A stretch of DNA of 64,000 nt from Burkholderiaceae bacterium (GTDB lineage Bacteria > Pseudomonadota > Gammaproteobacteria > Burkholderiales > Burkholderiaceae_C): NCBI GenBank assembly GCA_030123545.1, contig CP126124.1:744001-808000 (forward strand), read 5' to 3'. Position numbers and translations under genes: made by a program. How positions within the stretch are numbered: position 1 is the stretch's first letter; each line of letters starts with the position of its first letter. Below the pieces are notes generated by a model. That model searched no databases. It saw nothing but the letters and a program-made list of their open reading frames with translations, and was not told the DNA's origin. This document shows positions 1-8,973 of the stretch, piece after piece.

Positions 1-1271
1 TGAACACCGAACTGAACGAGCCGGCGTACCGCCGCCACTGGTGGGGCGTGTTCGCGCTGCTGTTCATCGTCACGATCGCCTACATCGACCGCGTCAACGT
101 CGCGGTGCTGATCGTCGACCCGGAATTCCTGAAGGAATTCGGCCTGGTCGGTGATCGGGTCGGGCAGGGCTCGCTGATGAGCCTGTTCCTGATCGGCTAC
201 GGCATCGCGGCGATCTTGCTGACGCCGTTCTACGAGTCCAGGCTGGGCTACCGGCGCGGCCTGCTCATCAGCCTGTTCGTCTGGGCCGTGCTGACCGCCG
301 CGGCGCCGATCGCCGGGTCGCTGTTCGCGCTGCTGGTGCTGCGTGTGCTGCTCGGCGTCAGCGAGGGGCCGCTGTTCTCTTTGAAGACGATGTTCGTGAA
401 GGACCGTTTCGCAGCCGGCACATGGGGCAAGCCGAATGCGGTCAGCTCGATGGGGGTGTCGCTCGGTCTCGCGGTCGGGTTTCCGCTGGTCAGCTACTTG
501 CTGCACGCAGGCGGATGGGCGCTGTCGTTCCACACGCTGGCCGCCATCAATCTGCTGGTCGGCCTGCCGCTGGTGTACTGGCTGATTCCCGCGCCGCGGC
601 CGGTCGCAGCGACTCAGGGCGGTTCTGAAAAGCAGTCGATCAGTGCGCTGCACGCGTTCCGTTCCGCGCTGCGCATGCGTCATCTGGGCCTGGTCCTGCT
701 GATCGAGATCTGCACCTTGGGCTACCTGTGGGGCAGCAGTTCCTGGCTGCCGGCTTACCTGGTCGACGACAAGGGCTTCTCGGTCCGTGCGATGGGCTGG
801 GTATCGTCGCTGCCGTTCATCATCGGCATCGGCGCGAACTTCCTCGGCGGTGTGCTGGTCGACTGGTTTCCGGCGAAGCGCACGCCGTTGATCTTCACGA
901 TCGGCGGCATCGGTTGTGCACTGTCGGTGCTGATGCTGATCGACTCGCGCGCAACGGCGGCGACGCTGACGTTCCTGCTGCTGGCGAGCGCCTGCTGGGG
1001 CATCCAGGGCGCTTCGATCCCGACGCTGGTCCAGCGCTTCTCGCCGGCCGGCAGCGTCGGTAGCGCCTACGGAATCATCAACGGCATCGGCAACCTGGTC
1101 GCAGCCTTCATGCCGGCGGCGATGGGCGGACTGATGAAGTCCCATGTGGCCGGCGGCTTCGGGTTGCTGGTGGTGACGCAGGTCGGCGTGGCGCTGGTCG
1201 GCGTGTGGCTGACGGTAAGACTGGGCGGCGCGGTGTCCGGCATGGCCGCAAGCGGCACGGCGCACGGATGA
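1..1271 (+). CDS. MFS transporter, anion:cation symporter type (first base of start codon lies outside the window)
   Basis: Probable inner-membrane proton-coupled importer of an organic acid. The frame is open from the first base, where T-G reads as the end of an ATG cut by the window edge, giving about 423 residues. The N-terminus (TELNEPAYRRHWWG) runs into a first hydrophobic helix carrying the ACS-family signature AYIDRVNVAV. About twelve hydrophobic segments follow, with an MFS-like loop (YESRLGYRRG) after helix 2. It leads a run of catabolic genes on the same strand, so it probably imports the substrate of the Rieske/FAD oxygenase pathway. The substrate cannot be read from the sequence. 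Confidence 0.85.
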   Translation, partial: NTELNEPAYRRHWWGVFALLFIVTIAYIDRVNVAVLIVDPEFLKEFGLVGDRVGQGSLMSLFLIGYGIAAILLTPFYESRLGYRRGLLISLFVWAVLTAAAPIAGSLFALLVLRVLLGVSEGPLFSLKTMFVKDRFAAGTWGKPNAVSSMGVSLGLAVGFPLVSYLLHAGGWALSFHTLAAINLLVGLPLVYWLIPAPRPVAATQGGSEKQSISALHAFRSALRMRHLGLVLLIEICTLGYLWGSSSWLPAYLVDDKGFSVRAMGWVSSLPFIIGIGANFLGGVLVDWFPAKRTPLIFTIGGIGCALSVLMLIDSRATAATLTFLLLASACWGIQGASIPTLVQRFSPAGSVGSAYGIINGIGNLVAAFMPAAMGGLMKSHVAGGFGLLVVTQVGVALVGVWLTVRLGGAVSGMAASGTAHG

Positions 1272-1385
1272 AGTCCGCAGCGATGGAGCAATCATGAGCC
1301 CCCGCCCGGCCGATCCTAGCGACCGAAGCGCAGCCTTCGGCAGCGCGGGGGCGCGCACCGCAGTGCGAAGCACGGAGGTTACCCA

Positions 1386-2357
1386 ATGACTGTACTTGGC
1401 ATCGACCAGATCACCTACGGCGCGGACGACCTCGCGACCTGCCGCCGGTTCTTCTCGGACTGGGGCCTGACGCTCGCGGCCGAGCATGCCGACGAACTGG
1501 TGTTCGAATCTCTCAACGGTTGCAGAGTGGTCGTCGCCGCGCAGGCGAAACCGGGTCTGCCGCCCGCGATCGAGGACGGCCCGACGCTGCGCGAGGTTGT
1601 CTGGGGCGTCGAAAGCGCCCGCGATCTCGACCGCTACGCCGACGCGATCCGCAGCGATCCGGATTTCGTCGACGCGGTGGTGGACGGGGCGCGGCGCATC
1701 GGCTGCACCGACCCGAATGGCCTCGCGGTGCGCTTGCAACTGAGCCGCAAGCGGGCGGTCGCGGTGGACTGCGCCGCGATGAACACCTGGAGCGCCAAGC
1801 CGCGCATCAACCAGCGCGCGCCGATCTACGAGCGCGCGGCGCCGATCGAGGTCGGGCACGTGGTGTTCTTCGTTGCCGACGTCAAGGCCTGTGAAGCCTT
1901 TTACGCCAGCCGTTTCGGCTTCGTCGCGTCGGACCGTTATCCGAACCGCGGCGCCTTCATGCGCTGCGCACCGGACGGCGGCCACCACGACCTGTTCTTG
2001 CTGCAGCTGCCGTCGGGCAAGCGCGGCATCAACCATGTCGCATTCACGGTGCGCGACATCCATGAGGTGTTCGGCGGCGGCATGCACATTTCGCGCCGCG
2101 GCTGGGAAACCCAGCTCGGCCCCGGTCGGCACCCGATCTCGTCGGCGTACTTCTGGTACTTCAGGAATCCGGCCGGTGGGCTGATCGAGTACTACGCGGA
2201 CGAGGACCAACTGACCGGCGACTGGCAGCCGCGCGACTTCGAACCCGGCCCCACCGTCTTTGCCGAATGGGCGATCGACGGCGGCATCGACGGCGACACG
2301 CGCCGTCAGAAGAACGCCGGACAACCCGGCGGCAAGTTCCTTACCGAAAAGACGTAA
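1386..2357 (+). CDS. Two-domain VOC-superfamily protein, extradiol-dioxygenase-like
   Basis: 323 residues forming two vicinal-oxygen-chelate modules (about 1-120 and 150-290). The second module carries a plausible 2-His-1-carboxylate metal site: H158 (VGHVVFF), H217 (GINHVAF) and E268 (GGLIEYY), the H-H-E pattern of extradiol ring-cleavage dioxygenases. The first module lacks an obvious triad, as in the structural N-domain of two-domain extradiol enzymes. By family and position it may cleave a dihydroxylated ring made by the nearby monooxygenases, but glyoxalase or isomerase activity cannot be excluded. The C-terminal tail of about 40 residues is polar and glycine-rich. The start is an ATG following an AGGTTACCCA leader. 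Confidence 0.75.
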   Translation: MTVLGIDQITYGADDLATCRRFFSDWGLTLAAEHADELVFESLNGCRVVVAAQAKPGLPPAIEDGPTLREVVWGVESARDLDRYADAIRSDPDFVDAVVDGARRIGCTDPNGLAVRLQLSRKRAVAVDCAAMNTWSAKPRINQRAPIYERAAPIEVGHVVFFVADVKACEAFYASRFGFVASDRYPNRGAFMRCAPDGGHHDLFLLQLPSGKRGINHVAFTVRDIHEVFGGGMHISRRGWETQLGPGRHPISSAYFWYFRNPAGGLIEYYADEDQLTGDWQPRDFEPGPTVFAEWAIDGGIDGDTRRQKNAGQPGGKFLTEKT

Positions 2358-2408
2358 TTGCGTTTCACATCACCCAACTCGACCAGAACCAACCGAAGAA
2401 AGCACTCC

Positions 2409-3470
2409 ATGAAGAAAAGCACCGTTCTCCTCGCCGCCAGCCTGGCGGTCTGTGGCGCCGCCTCGGCGCAAAGCAGCGTCAACCTGTACGGCAGCATCGA
2501 CCAGTCCGTCGCGCATGTCAGCAACCTCAATGGCGGGTCCGTGACCAACCTCTACGGCGGCACGACGCAGCCCGACCGGATCGGCTTTCGCGGGGTCGAG
2601 GATCTGGGCGGCGGCATGCAGGCGAATTTCTGGCTCGAGGGCGGGATCGCCCCGCAGACCGGCGCACAAATCAATCCGACGGCGCTCTTCAATCGCAATG
2701 CGACGGTCGGTCTGGCCGGCGCATTCGGCTCGCTGACGCTGGGCAATCAGGGCGACCTGATGTTCGACTGGGTCGGCAAGACCAGCAACGGCTATCAGTT
2801 GCAGAATTTCTTCGCATTCCACCCAGGCAACTTCGACAACCTTGCAGAAACATTCGCCTACAACAATGCGGTGCGCTACAACACGCCGACCTGGGGCGGC
2901 CTGACGCTGGGCGCGGTATATGGTTTCAACAGCGCGGCTCCCGGCGCGCCGACCAATCGCAATACCAGTGTCGGCGCGAACTACGTTCAGGGGCCGCTGC
3001 GGGTTGCCGCTGCGTATTCCGAGCAGGACCATCGCGTGCTGCGTGGCTTTGCGCCGTTCGCTGCCGCGTCCGGCCTGCCGGCCACCGGGGCGATGGACAA
3101 GGTCACCAACGCCGGCATTGGCGTGGCCTACCGGTTCGCCTCGTTCGGCGTCAATGCCGCGTATGCGCAGAGCAAACTGGAGGCCGGTACGGTCTCGGCG
3201 ACGATGCGCAACCTGGACCTGGGCCTGTCGTATCACCTGGCACCGGCCACCACGCTGAACGCAGGCTACAGCCGGTCGAAGCTGTTGTCGTCCAGCTGGA
3301 ACACCTACAGCCTGATGGCGATGTACCACTTCTCCAAGCGGACCCAGGCCTACGTGCAGGGCACGTTCCAGCAAGCCTCGCAAGGTCAGTTGGCGCTGCT
3401 GAACGGGGTCGGTCCATCGTCGGACAGCCATCAGAACATCGTCGGCATCGGCATGCACCATTCGTTTTAG
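2409..3470 (+). CDS. Gram-negative general porin (Burkholderiales type)
   Basis: 353 residues beginning with a classical Sec signal peptide (MKKSTVLLAASLAVCGAASA, cleavage before QSSVNLYGS). The mature start SVNLYGSIDQSVAH and the VGLAGAFGSLTLGNQGD segment are typical of OmpC/Omp32-type porins of betaproteobacteria. The protein ends in the aromatic C-terminus HHSF required for outer-membrane assembly. I chose the internal ATG because it gives the signal peptide; an upstream in-frame start would add 17 unrelated residues. It sits inside the aromatic cluster and probably lets the cluster's substrate cross the outer membrane. Confidence 0.92.
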   Translation: MKKSTVLLAASLAVCGAASAQSSVNLYGSIDQSVAHVSNLNGGSVTNLYGGTTQPDRIGFRGVEDLGGGMQANFWLEGGIAPQTGAQINPTALFNRNATVGLAGAFGSLTLGNQGDLMFDWVGKTSNGYQLQNFFAFHPGNFDNLAETFAYNNAVRYNTPTWGGLTLGAVYGFNSAAPGAPTNRNTSVGANYVQGPLRVAAAYSEQDHRVLRGFAPFAAASGLPATGAMDKVTNAGIGVAYRFASFGVNAAYAQSKLEAGTVSATMRNLDLGLSYHLAPATTLNAGYSRSKLLSSSWNTYSLMAMYHFSKRTQAYVQGTFQQASQGQLALLNGVGPSSDSHQNIVGIGMHHSF

Positions 3471-3486
3471 GTAGAGAGGCAGAGCG

Positions 3487-4623
3487 ATGACATCCATTCG
3501 AATCGGCATCGTCGGCGGCGGCGTCGGTGGCCTGGCAGCCGCCATCGCGCTGCAAAAGATCGGCCATCAGGTCGCCATCTTCGAGCAGGCCTCGCGCTAT
3601 GGGCGGGTTGGCGCCGACGTCAACCTGACCCCGAACGCGGTGAAGGTGGCCGACGGTCTGGGGATCAGCGAGGCACTGCGTGAGAAGGGCGCACAGCCGA
3701 CGCATCGCATCAGCCGCACCTGGGATACCGGCGAGGAAACGTCACGCTTGGAGATGGCCGCCGCGGCGGAGCGCAACTACAGCGCACCGCAAGTCACGAT
3801 CCATCGCGCCGACCTGCTCGACGCGCTGACCCGTCGCCTGCCCGCCGGTGCGCTGGTGCTCGAAAAACGCGTGGCCACGGTAGGCAATCGCGGCGATCGG
3901 GCCTTCATCCGCTTTGCCGACGGTTCCGAGCAGGACTTCGACCTGGTCGTCGGGGCCGACGGCATTCACTCCGTGGTGCGGACCGCGCTGTTCGGCGTGG
4001 ACCATCCCGAGTTCACGGGGCTGGTGTCGTTCCGGGCCGCGGTCCCAAGGGACAAGATCGCCAAGCTGCCCAACATCGATGCATTCACGAAGTGGTGGGG
4101 ACCGGACCCGGCGATCCAGATCGTGACCTTTCCGCTCAATCGCGGCCGCGAGCAGTTCGTGTTCGCCACGACCGCTCAGGAGGGCTGGCGCGAAGAGTCC
4201 TGGACCCTGGCCGGCGATGTCGCGGAACTGCGTGAAATCTACAAGGACTTCCATCCTGAAGCGCGCGCGCTGCTCGATGCCTGCACCGAGGTCACAAAGT
4301 CCGCGCTGTACGTGCGCGAACCGATGTCCAGGTGGTCGGACGGCCGGATCACCCTGCTCGGTGACGCCTGCCATCCGATGGTGCCGTTCATGGCGCAAGG
4401 CGCCTGCATGGCGCTGGAAGACGCCGTCGTGCTGTCGCGCGCGATGGACGGGGTCCCGAGCAGCAATGTGCCGGCGGCGCTCGCGCGCTATGAGAACACC
4501 CGCAAGGACCGCACCGCGCGCATTCAGAGAAATTCACGCGGCAATGAATGGCTGAAGCAGGGTGGCAACGCCGACTGGGTGTACGGCTACGACGCATGGA
4601 AAACGGAACTGGCTGCAGCTTGA
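3487..4623 (+). CDS. FAD-dependent aromatic monooxygenase, salicylate/6-hydroxynicotinate hydroxylase type
   Basis: 378-residue group A flavoprotein hydroxylase. The Rossmann motif GGGVGG is at residues 10-15, with an acidic residue at E33 for the adenosine ribose. The DG motif is at about D158-G159, and GDACHP at 292-297 binds the flavin ribityl chain. Family members use NAD(P)H and O2 to hydroxylate, sometimes with decarboxylation, phenols such as salicylate or hydroxynicotinate. It starts 16 bases after the porin stop with an AGAGGCAGAG ribosome site, so it is likely co-transcribed. The substrate is unknown. Together with the VOC protein and aldolase it looks like a hydroxylate, cleave, hydrolyse sequence. 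Confidence 0.85.
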   Translation: MTSIRIGIVGGGVGGLAAAIALQKIGHQVAIFEQASRYGRVGADVNLTPNAVKVADGLGISEALREKGAQPTHRISRTWDTGEETSRLEMAAAAERNYSAPQVTIHRADLLDALTRRLPAGALVLEKRVATVGNRGDRAFIRFADGSEQDFDLVVGADGIHSVVRTALFGVDHPEFTGLVSFRAAVPRDKIAKLPNIDAFTKWWGPDPAIQIVTFPLNRGREQFVFATTAQEGWREESWTLAGDVAELREIYKDFHPEARALLDACTEVTKSALYVREPMSRWSDGRITLLGDACHPMVPFMAQGACMALEDAVVLSRAMDGVPSSNVPAALARYENTRKDRTARIQRNSRGNEWLKQGGNADWVYGYDAWKTELAAA

Positions 4624-4654
4624 TTGGGTGTTGGTTGCCCGACAGGAAAACGCA

Positions 4655-5551
4655 ATGGTCGAGAAATTGAAAACCGGCTGGCATGGCGTCATGCCTTATC
4701 TGGCATCGCCGCTCGATGCCCACGGCGAAGTCAACGCACCGGTGTTGACGCGCCTGATCGACGACTTGATCAAGGCCGGGGTTCATGGATTGGCGCCGCT
4801 CGGGTCCACCGGCGAATTTGCGTATCTCAATTCCGAACAGCGCTTGGCGGTCATCAAGACCAGCGTGGCGGCAGCGCGTGGGCGCGTGCCGGTGGTCGCC
4901 GGAGTGGCTTCGTGTGCCACGGCGGACGCGGTGGCCCAGGCCAAGGCCTACGAGGCGGCCGGTGCGGACGGCATCCTGGCGGTGATGGAAGCGTATTTCC
5001 CGATTGGCGGCGACGGTGTGGTTTCGTACTTCCAGGCCATTGCAGAGGCTGTGTCGCTACCAATGGTGATCTACACCAACCCGAACTTCCAGCGCTCGGA
5101 CCTGAGTCTCGACTCGATCGATCGGCTCAGTTACGTGCCCAACATCGTGGCGCTCAAGGATGCATCCAGCAACACCGGGCGACTGTTGTCGGTGATGAAC
5201 CGGGTGCAAGGCCGCATCGACGTATTCGCCGCCTCGTCCCACATCACGACGGCGGTCATGCTGATCGGCGGCAAAGGTTGGATGGCTGGACCTGCGTGCC
5301 TTGTGCCCAGGCAAAGCGTGCGCTTGTACGAGTTGTGCATGGCTGGCGAATGGGCCGAGGCTACCGCTTTGCAAAGCCGCTTGTGGCAGATCAACGAAGT
5401 GTTTGCCGAATACAAGTTGGCCGCGTGCGTCAAAGGCGGCCTGCAACTGCAAGGTTACGACGTGGGTGACCCGGTGCGCCCCCAGGATCCGTTGTCGGAA
5501 GCAGGCAAGCGCGCCGTGCGTTCGGTGCTTGCGGAACTGGGCGCGCTGTGA
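4655..5551 (+). CDS. DapA-superfamily (dihydrodipicolinate synthase/N-acetylneuraminate lyase) aldolase or hydratase
   Basis: 298-residue TIM-barrel class I aldolase. The pyruvate-binding loop GSTGE is at residues 50-54, the catalytic tyrosine is Y140 (VIYTNPN) and the Schiff-base lysine is K168 (VALKDASS). The fold cleaves or forms C-C bonds next to a 2-oxo acid. In aromatic clusters, relatives act as hydratase-aldolases on ring-cleavage products. A biosynthetic DapA role is unlikely because the gene is embedded in a catabolic operon. The ATG at 4655 fits the family N-terminus; an upstream in-frame ATG would add 31 residues overlapping the previous gene. Confidence 0.8.
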   Translation: MVEKLKTGWHGVMPYLASPLDAHGEVNAPVLTRLIDDLIKAGVHGLAPLGSTGEFAYLNSEQRLAVIKTSVAAARGRVPVVAGVASCATADAVAQAKAYEAAGADGILAVMEAYFPIGGDGVVSYFQAIAEAVSLPMVIYTNPNFQRSDLSLDSIDRLSYVPNIVALKDASSNTGRLLSVMNRVQGRIDVFAASSHITTAVMLIGGKGWMAGPACLVPRQSVRLYELCMAGEWAEATALQSRLWQINEVFAEYKLAACVKGGLQLQGYDVGDPVRPQDPLSEAGKRAVRSVLAELGAL

Positions 5552-5647
5552 TGCAAATGAGTCGCGACGGAGAAGTGGAAAGATCAAATTGCACCGGCAG
5601 GGCGGGAATTTGAATAGAGCGGATGTTTACTAGTCAAGGAGACTGTC

Positions 5648-5929
5648 ATGTCAGAAGGCACCATTCAGATGGTGAAGATCATCGAAAACCCGCAACCGGC
5701 GGCCAGCGAAGCGCACGACCGCTATCTGCAGCCGAAGCAGGCGCAGAAACGCCGGCCGACCAGCTATGAAAGCCTGCTGGGCGACGCTGTCGAGCGCGCC
5801 TTCGGCGCTGGCATATATGACCTGCCGGGCCTGGTGGCAAGCCTCAACAGCCAGCACTCGACGACGCCCGACAACCAGCCATGGACCGAGGCCAACTACG
5901 CCGCGGTGATGAAAACGCTGGGCTACTGA
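5648..5929 (+). CDS. Small conserved-looking protein linked to the Rieske oxygenase, function unknown
   Basis: 93 residues, soluble and largely helical, with no signal peptide or membrane segment. It has a strong ribosome site (CAAGGAG) and ends 29 bases before the oxygenase gene, so the two are almost certainly co-translated. The first 45 residues are polar (PKQAQKRRPTSYESLLG). The rest, DLPGLVASLNSQHSTT to WTEANYAAVMKTLGY, resembles a small helix-turn-helix fold of the kind annotated as recombinase-like HTH beside ring-hydroxylating oxygenases. I infer an accessory or regulatory role for the oxygenase and cannot name a function. Confidence 0.65.
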   Translation: MSEGTIQMVKIIENPQPAASEAHDRYLQPKQAQKRRPTSYESLLGDAVERAFGAGIYDLPGLVASLNSQHSTTPDNQPWTEANYAAVMKTLGY

Positions 5930-5958
5930 AGCGAGCCGTCAGACACAGGAGATCCATC

Positions 5959-6987
5959 ATGAGCCAAATGCAGCAAGACGCCGTCGCCAAGCGGCTGGAA
6001 GAAGGCCTGAAAGACCGTTGGTACGCGCTGTGCCCATCGTCTTTCGTCAAAGAGAAACCGGTTTCACTGAACCGCCTGGGCACGCACCTCGCGGTCTGGC
6101 GCGGCACCGACGGCAAGGTGCACGCGCTGGAAGACCGCTGCCCGCACCGCGGCGCCAAGCTGTCGCAGGGCACGATCCTGAACGACACCTTGAAGTGTCC
6201 CTATCACGGCGTCGAAGTGCGCTGCGACGGCGTGGCTACGTCGGTGCCGGCCAGCCCCGGTTGCAAGCTGGAGGGCACGCGCTCCACCTTCAACTATCAC
6301 GTCATGGAAGCGGCCGACACCCTGTTCGTCTACAACGCGAGCAAGCCGGTCGACACGCCGCCGCCGTTCAAGCTGCCGGCCGAGCTCGCCGACGACACGC
6401 AGTTCTCGCGCTTCCTCTGCTACGTCGAATGGAAATGCGACTACCGCTACGTGCTTGATAACGTGATGGACCCGATGCACGGCACCTTCCTGCACAAGCA
6501 GTCGCACTCGATGTTTCAGGGTGGCACGCAGATGAAGTTCGGCATCGAGGCGACGGAAACCGGCTTTCTTTTTGCCAAGGAAGGCCAGCGCAACATCAAC
6601 TTCGACTGGTCCGAGTTCGCCGACACCGGCGGTCAGTGGGCCCGGTTGGAGATTCCTTACCCCAAGACGGGCGGGCCAGGCGGCGGCTTCATCATCATCG
6701 GCATGGTCACGCCGATCTCGCCGCAGCTTTGCGGGGTGTACTTCTGGCGCGTGCGCAAGGTGGCCCCGGGCTGGGAGCGCGACACCTGGCGTTTCCTGTA
6801 CCGGGATCGGCTGGAAGCGCGTCACTGGCACGTGCTCGAGCAGGACCGCGTGCTGCTGGAAGACCTGGCGCCGAACGCCAGCGAGCACGAGCACCTGTAC
6901 GACCACGACCTGGGTGTGGTGCGTCTGCGCCGCGTCATGCGCGGCATGGCGCAGCAGCAGGTCGACGCCGAGAAGGCCGCAGCCTGA
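5959..6987 (+). CDS. Rieske non-heme iron oxygenase, oxygenase component (VanA/phthalate dioxygenase type)
   Basis: 342 residues. The Rieske [2Fe-2S] ligands are C61-x-H63 and C80-x-x-H83 (CPHRG, CPYHG). The mononuclear iron site shows H174 and H179 in MDPMHGTFLH, with D171 in position to bridge the two centres between subunits. The length fits the homomultimeric alpha-only oxygenases that work with a one-component reductase, and the next gene encodes one. It would hydroxylate, dihydroxylate or O/N-demethylate an aromatic or N-heteroaromatic compound using electrons from that reductase. The start at 5959 follows AGGAGATCC; an upstream in-frame ATG overlaps the 93-residue gene and is less likely. 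Confidence 0.9.
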   Translation: MSQMQQDAVAKRLEEGLKDRWYALCPSSFVKEKPVSLNRLGTHLAVWRGTDGKVHALEDRCPHRGAKLSQGTILNDTLKCPYHGVEVRCDGVATSVPASPGCKLEGTRSTFNYHVMEAADTLFVYNASKPVDTPPPFKLPAELADDTQFSRFLCYVEWKCDYRYVLDNVMDPMHGTFLHKQSHSMFQGGTQMKFGIEATETGFLFAKEGQRNINFDWSEFADTGGQWARLEIPYPKTGGPGGGFIIIGMVTPISPQLCGVYFWRVRKVAPGWERDTWRFLYRDRLEARHWHVLEQDRVLLEDLAPNASEHEHLYDHDLGVVRLRRVMRGMAQQQVDAEKAAA

Positions 6988-7061
6988 GACAATCTGCCGG
7001 CTGAAGCCCCGTCCCCTGCGCGACCGGCGGTGCCGGTCGCGCCTTCGAGGAGATCACGCTC

Positions 7062-8036
7062 TTGTCCACACCCACTCTGCAGGCGCTCGTCTACGCCATT
7101 CGCTGGGAAGCCGACAACATCGTCAGTGTCGAGTTGCGGCCGGCGGCGCCCGACGTCGATTTCCCGCCGTTCGAAGCGGGATCGCACATCAACCTGAACC
7201 TGCCGAACGGCCTGTCGCGCAGCTATTCGCTGTGCAATCCGGACAGCGACCGCCAGCGCTACGTGGTCGGCGTGGCGCGCGACCGCAGCAGCCGCGGCGG
7301 CTCGGTCTACGTGCACCAGCAACTGCGGGTCGGCACGACCGTGGCGATCGATCCGCCGCGCAACAACTTCAGGCTGCACGACGACGCGCCGCGCAGCGTG
7401 CTGGTCGCAGGCGGCATCGGCGTCACGCCGATGGTCTGCATGCTGCAGCACCTGGCCACGCGCGGCAAGCCGGTCGAATTCATCTATTCGGCGCGCAGCC
7501 GCAACGACGCTGCGTTCATCGAGAGCATCGAGGCGCTGGCGCGCGAGCACGCGATCCCGCTGACGCTGCATTTCGACAGCGAACGCGGTGGCCCGCCCGA
7601 CTTGACGGCGCTACTGGCCGGCAAGGGCGCCGAAAGCCACTACTACTGCTGCGGGCCGACGCCGATGCTCGATGCGTTCGAGAAAGCCTGCGAGCAGTTG
7701 GGCTACGCGAACACGCATATCGAGCGCTTCAGCGCAGTGCCGGTCAAGTCCGATGTGGTCAGCACCGGTTTCGACGTGGTTTGCGCGAAGAGCAACAAGA
7801 CGGTCCACGTGCCCGTCGGCAAGTCGGTGCTGGACGCATTGATCGACGCGGGCCTGAAGCCCGATTACAGCTGCACCGAAGGCATCTGCGGAACCTGCGA
7901 AACCAGGGTGCTGGAATTCGACGGCGAACTGGAACACCGCGACAGCGTGCTGACCAAGGCCGAACAGCAGGCCGGCAAGAGCATGATGATCTGCGTGTCC
8001 CGCTGCAGCGGCAGCCGTTTAGTCCTTGATATCTGA
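7062..8036 (+). CDS. PDR/VanB-family oxidoreductase, reductase partner of the Rieske oxygenase
   Basis: 324 residues in the order FMN-binding barrel (RSYSLCNP), NAD-binding domain (LVAGGIGVTPMVCML, CCGPTPMLDAFE) and C-terminal plant-type [2Fe-2S] ferredoxin with the cluster cysteines in CTEGICGTC. This is the phthalate dioxygenase reductase layout, passing electrons from NADH through FMN and 2Fe-2S to the oxygenase just upstream. The start is TTG, preceded by CGAGGAG at good spacing. No in-frame ATG gives the barrel N-terminus. The stop codon lies only two bases from the stop of the convergent kynA. Confidence 0.9.
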   Translation: MSTPTLQALVYAIRWEADNIVSVELRPAAPDVDFPPFEAGSHINLNLPNGLSRSYSLCNPDSDRQRYVVGVARDRSSRGGSVYVHQQLRVGTTVAIDPPRNNFRLHDDAPRSVLVAGGIGVTPMVCMLQHLATRGKPVEFIYSARSRNDAAFIESIEALAREHAIPLTLHFDSERGGPPDLTALLAGKGAESHYYCCGPTPMLDAFEKACEQLGYANTHIERFSAVPVKSDVVSTGFDVVCAKSNKTVHVPVGKSVLDALIDAGLKPDYSCTEGICGTCETRVLEFDGELEHRDSVLTKAEQQAGKSMMICVSRCSGSRLVLDI

Positions 8037-8038
8037 AG

Positions 8039-8899
8039 TCACAGGTCGGTGCGCAGCTTCCAGAGTTCGGGGAACAGCACCACGTCGAGCATCTTGCGCA
8101 GGTAGCCGACGCCGCTGGTGCCGCCGGTGCCGCGCTTGAAGCCGATGATGCGCTCGACCGTGGTCACGTGCTTGAAGCGCCAGACGCGGAACGCGTCTTC
8201 CAGGTCGGTCAGCTTCTCACCCAGTTGATACAGATCCCAGTACTGCTCGGGCGCACGGTACACGGTGAGCCAGGCCTGTTCCACGGCCTCGCTGGCCTGG
8301 TAGGGCTGCGTGAAGTCGCGCTGCAGGTGGTCCGCGGGCACCGGCAGGCCCTTGCGCGCCATCAGGCGCAGCGCCTCGTCGTACAGCGACGGCGCATCGT
8401 AGTAGGACTGCACCAGCGCCAGGCGTTCGGGCTTGTGCGCATGCACCTTGAGCATCGCTGCGTTCTTGTTGCCCAGCGCGAACTCGATGCAGCGGTATTG
8501 AAAGCTCTGAAATCCGCTGGACGGGCCCAGATACGGGCGAATCGCGCTGTATTCGGGCGGGGTCATGGTGGCCAGCACGTCCCAGGCGCTCACCAGTTGC
8601 TCGAAGATGCGGCTGGCGCGCGCCAGCTTCTTGAAAGCGGGTGGCAGGTGGTCGGCGCGGATGTCGGCCATCGCCGCGCCGATCTCGGTCAGCATCAGCT
8701 TCATCCACAGCTCGCTGGTCTGGTGCTGGATGATGAACAGCATCTCGTCGTGCGCCGGCGACAGCGGGTGTTGCGCGCTCAGCACCTGGTCGATGTGCAG
8801 GTAGTCGCCATAGCTCATGCTGTGTGAGTAGTCGAGCTGAGCTTGTTCTTCCAGCACGATGCGCTCGTTGCTCTCGGCCGATTCGGTTTCGTTCGTCAT
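8039..8899 (-). CDS. kynA: Tryptophan 2,3-dioxygenase
   Basis: 286 residues, the normal length of bacterial KynA. This heme enzyme opens the indole ring of L-tryptophan to N-formylkynurenine. Diagnostic segments are YLHIDQVLSAQHPLS, HDEMLFIIQHQTSELW near the N-terminus, the proximal heme histidine in FRVWRFKHVTTVERIIG and the substrate loop GTGGTSGVGYLR. It is downstream of kynB on the same strand (75-base gap), so the pair is likely one transcript. No kynureninase gene (kynU) is in the window. Confidence 0.96.
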   Translation of the reverse strand: MTNETESAESNERIVLEEQAQLDYSHSMSYGDYLHIDQVLSAQHPLSPAHDEMLFIIQHQTSELWMKLMLTEIGAAMADIRADHLPPAFKKLARASRIFEQLVSAWDVLATMTPPEYSAIRPYLGPSSGFQSFQYRCIEFALGNKNAAMLKVHAHKPERLALVQSYYDAPSLYDEALRLMARKGLPVPADHLQRDFTQPYQASEAVEQAWLTVYRAPEQYWDLYQLGEKLTDLEDAFRVWRFKHVTTVERIIGFKRGTGGTSGVGYLRKMLDVVLFPELWKLRTDL

Positions 8900-8973
8900 G
8901 TCATCTCGTCTTCGGTTGGTCGTTGAATTCCGGGGACACGTTCGCTGCTGTCAGAGCGCATCAGGCGGTGCCG

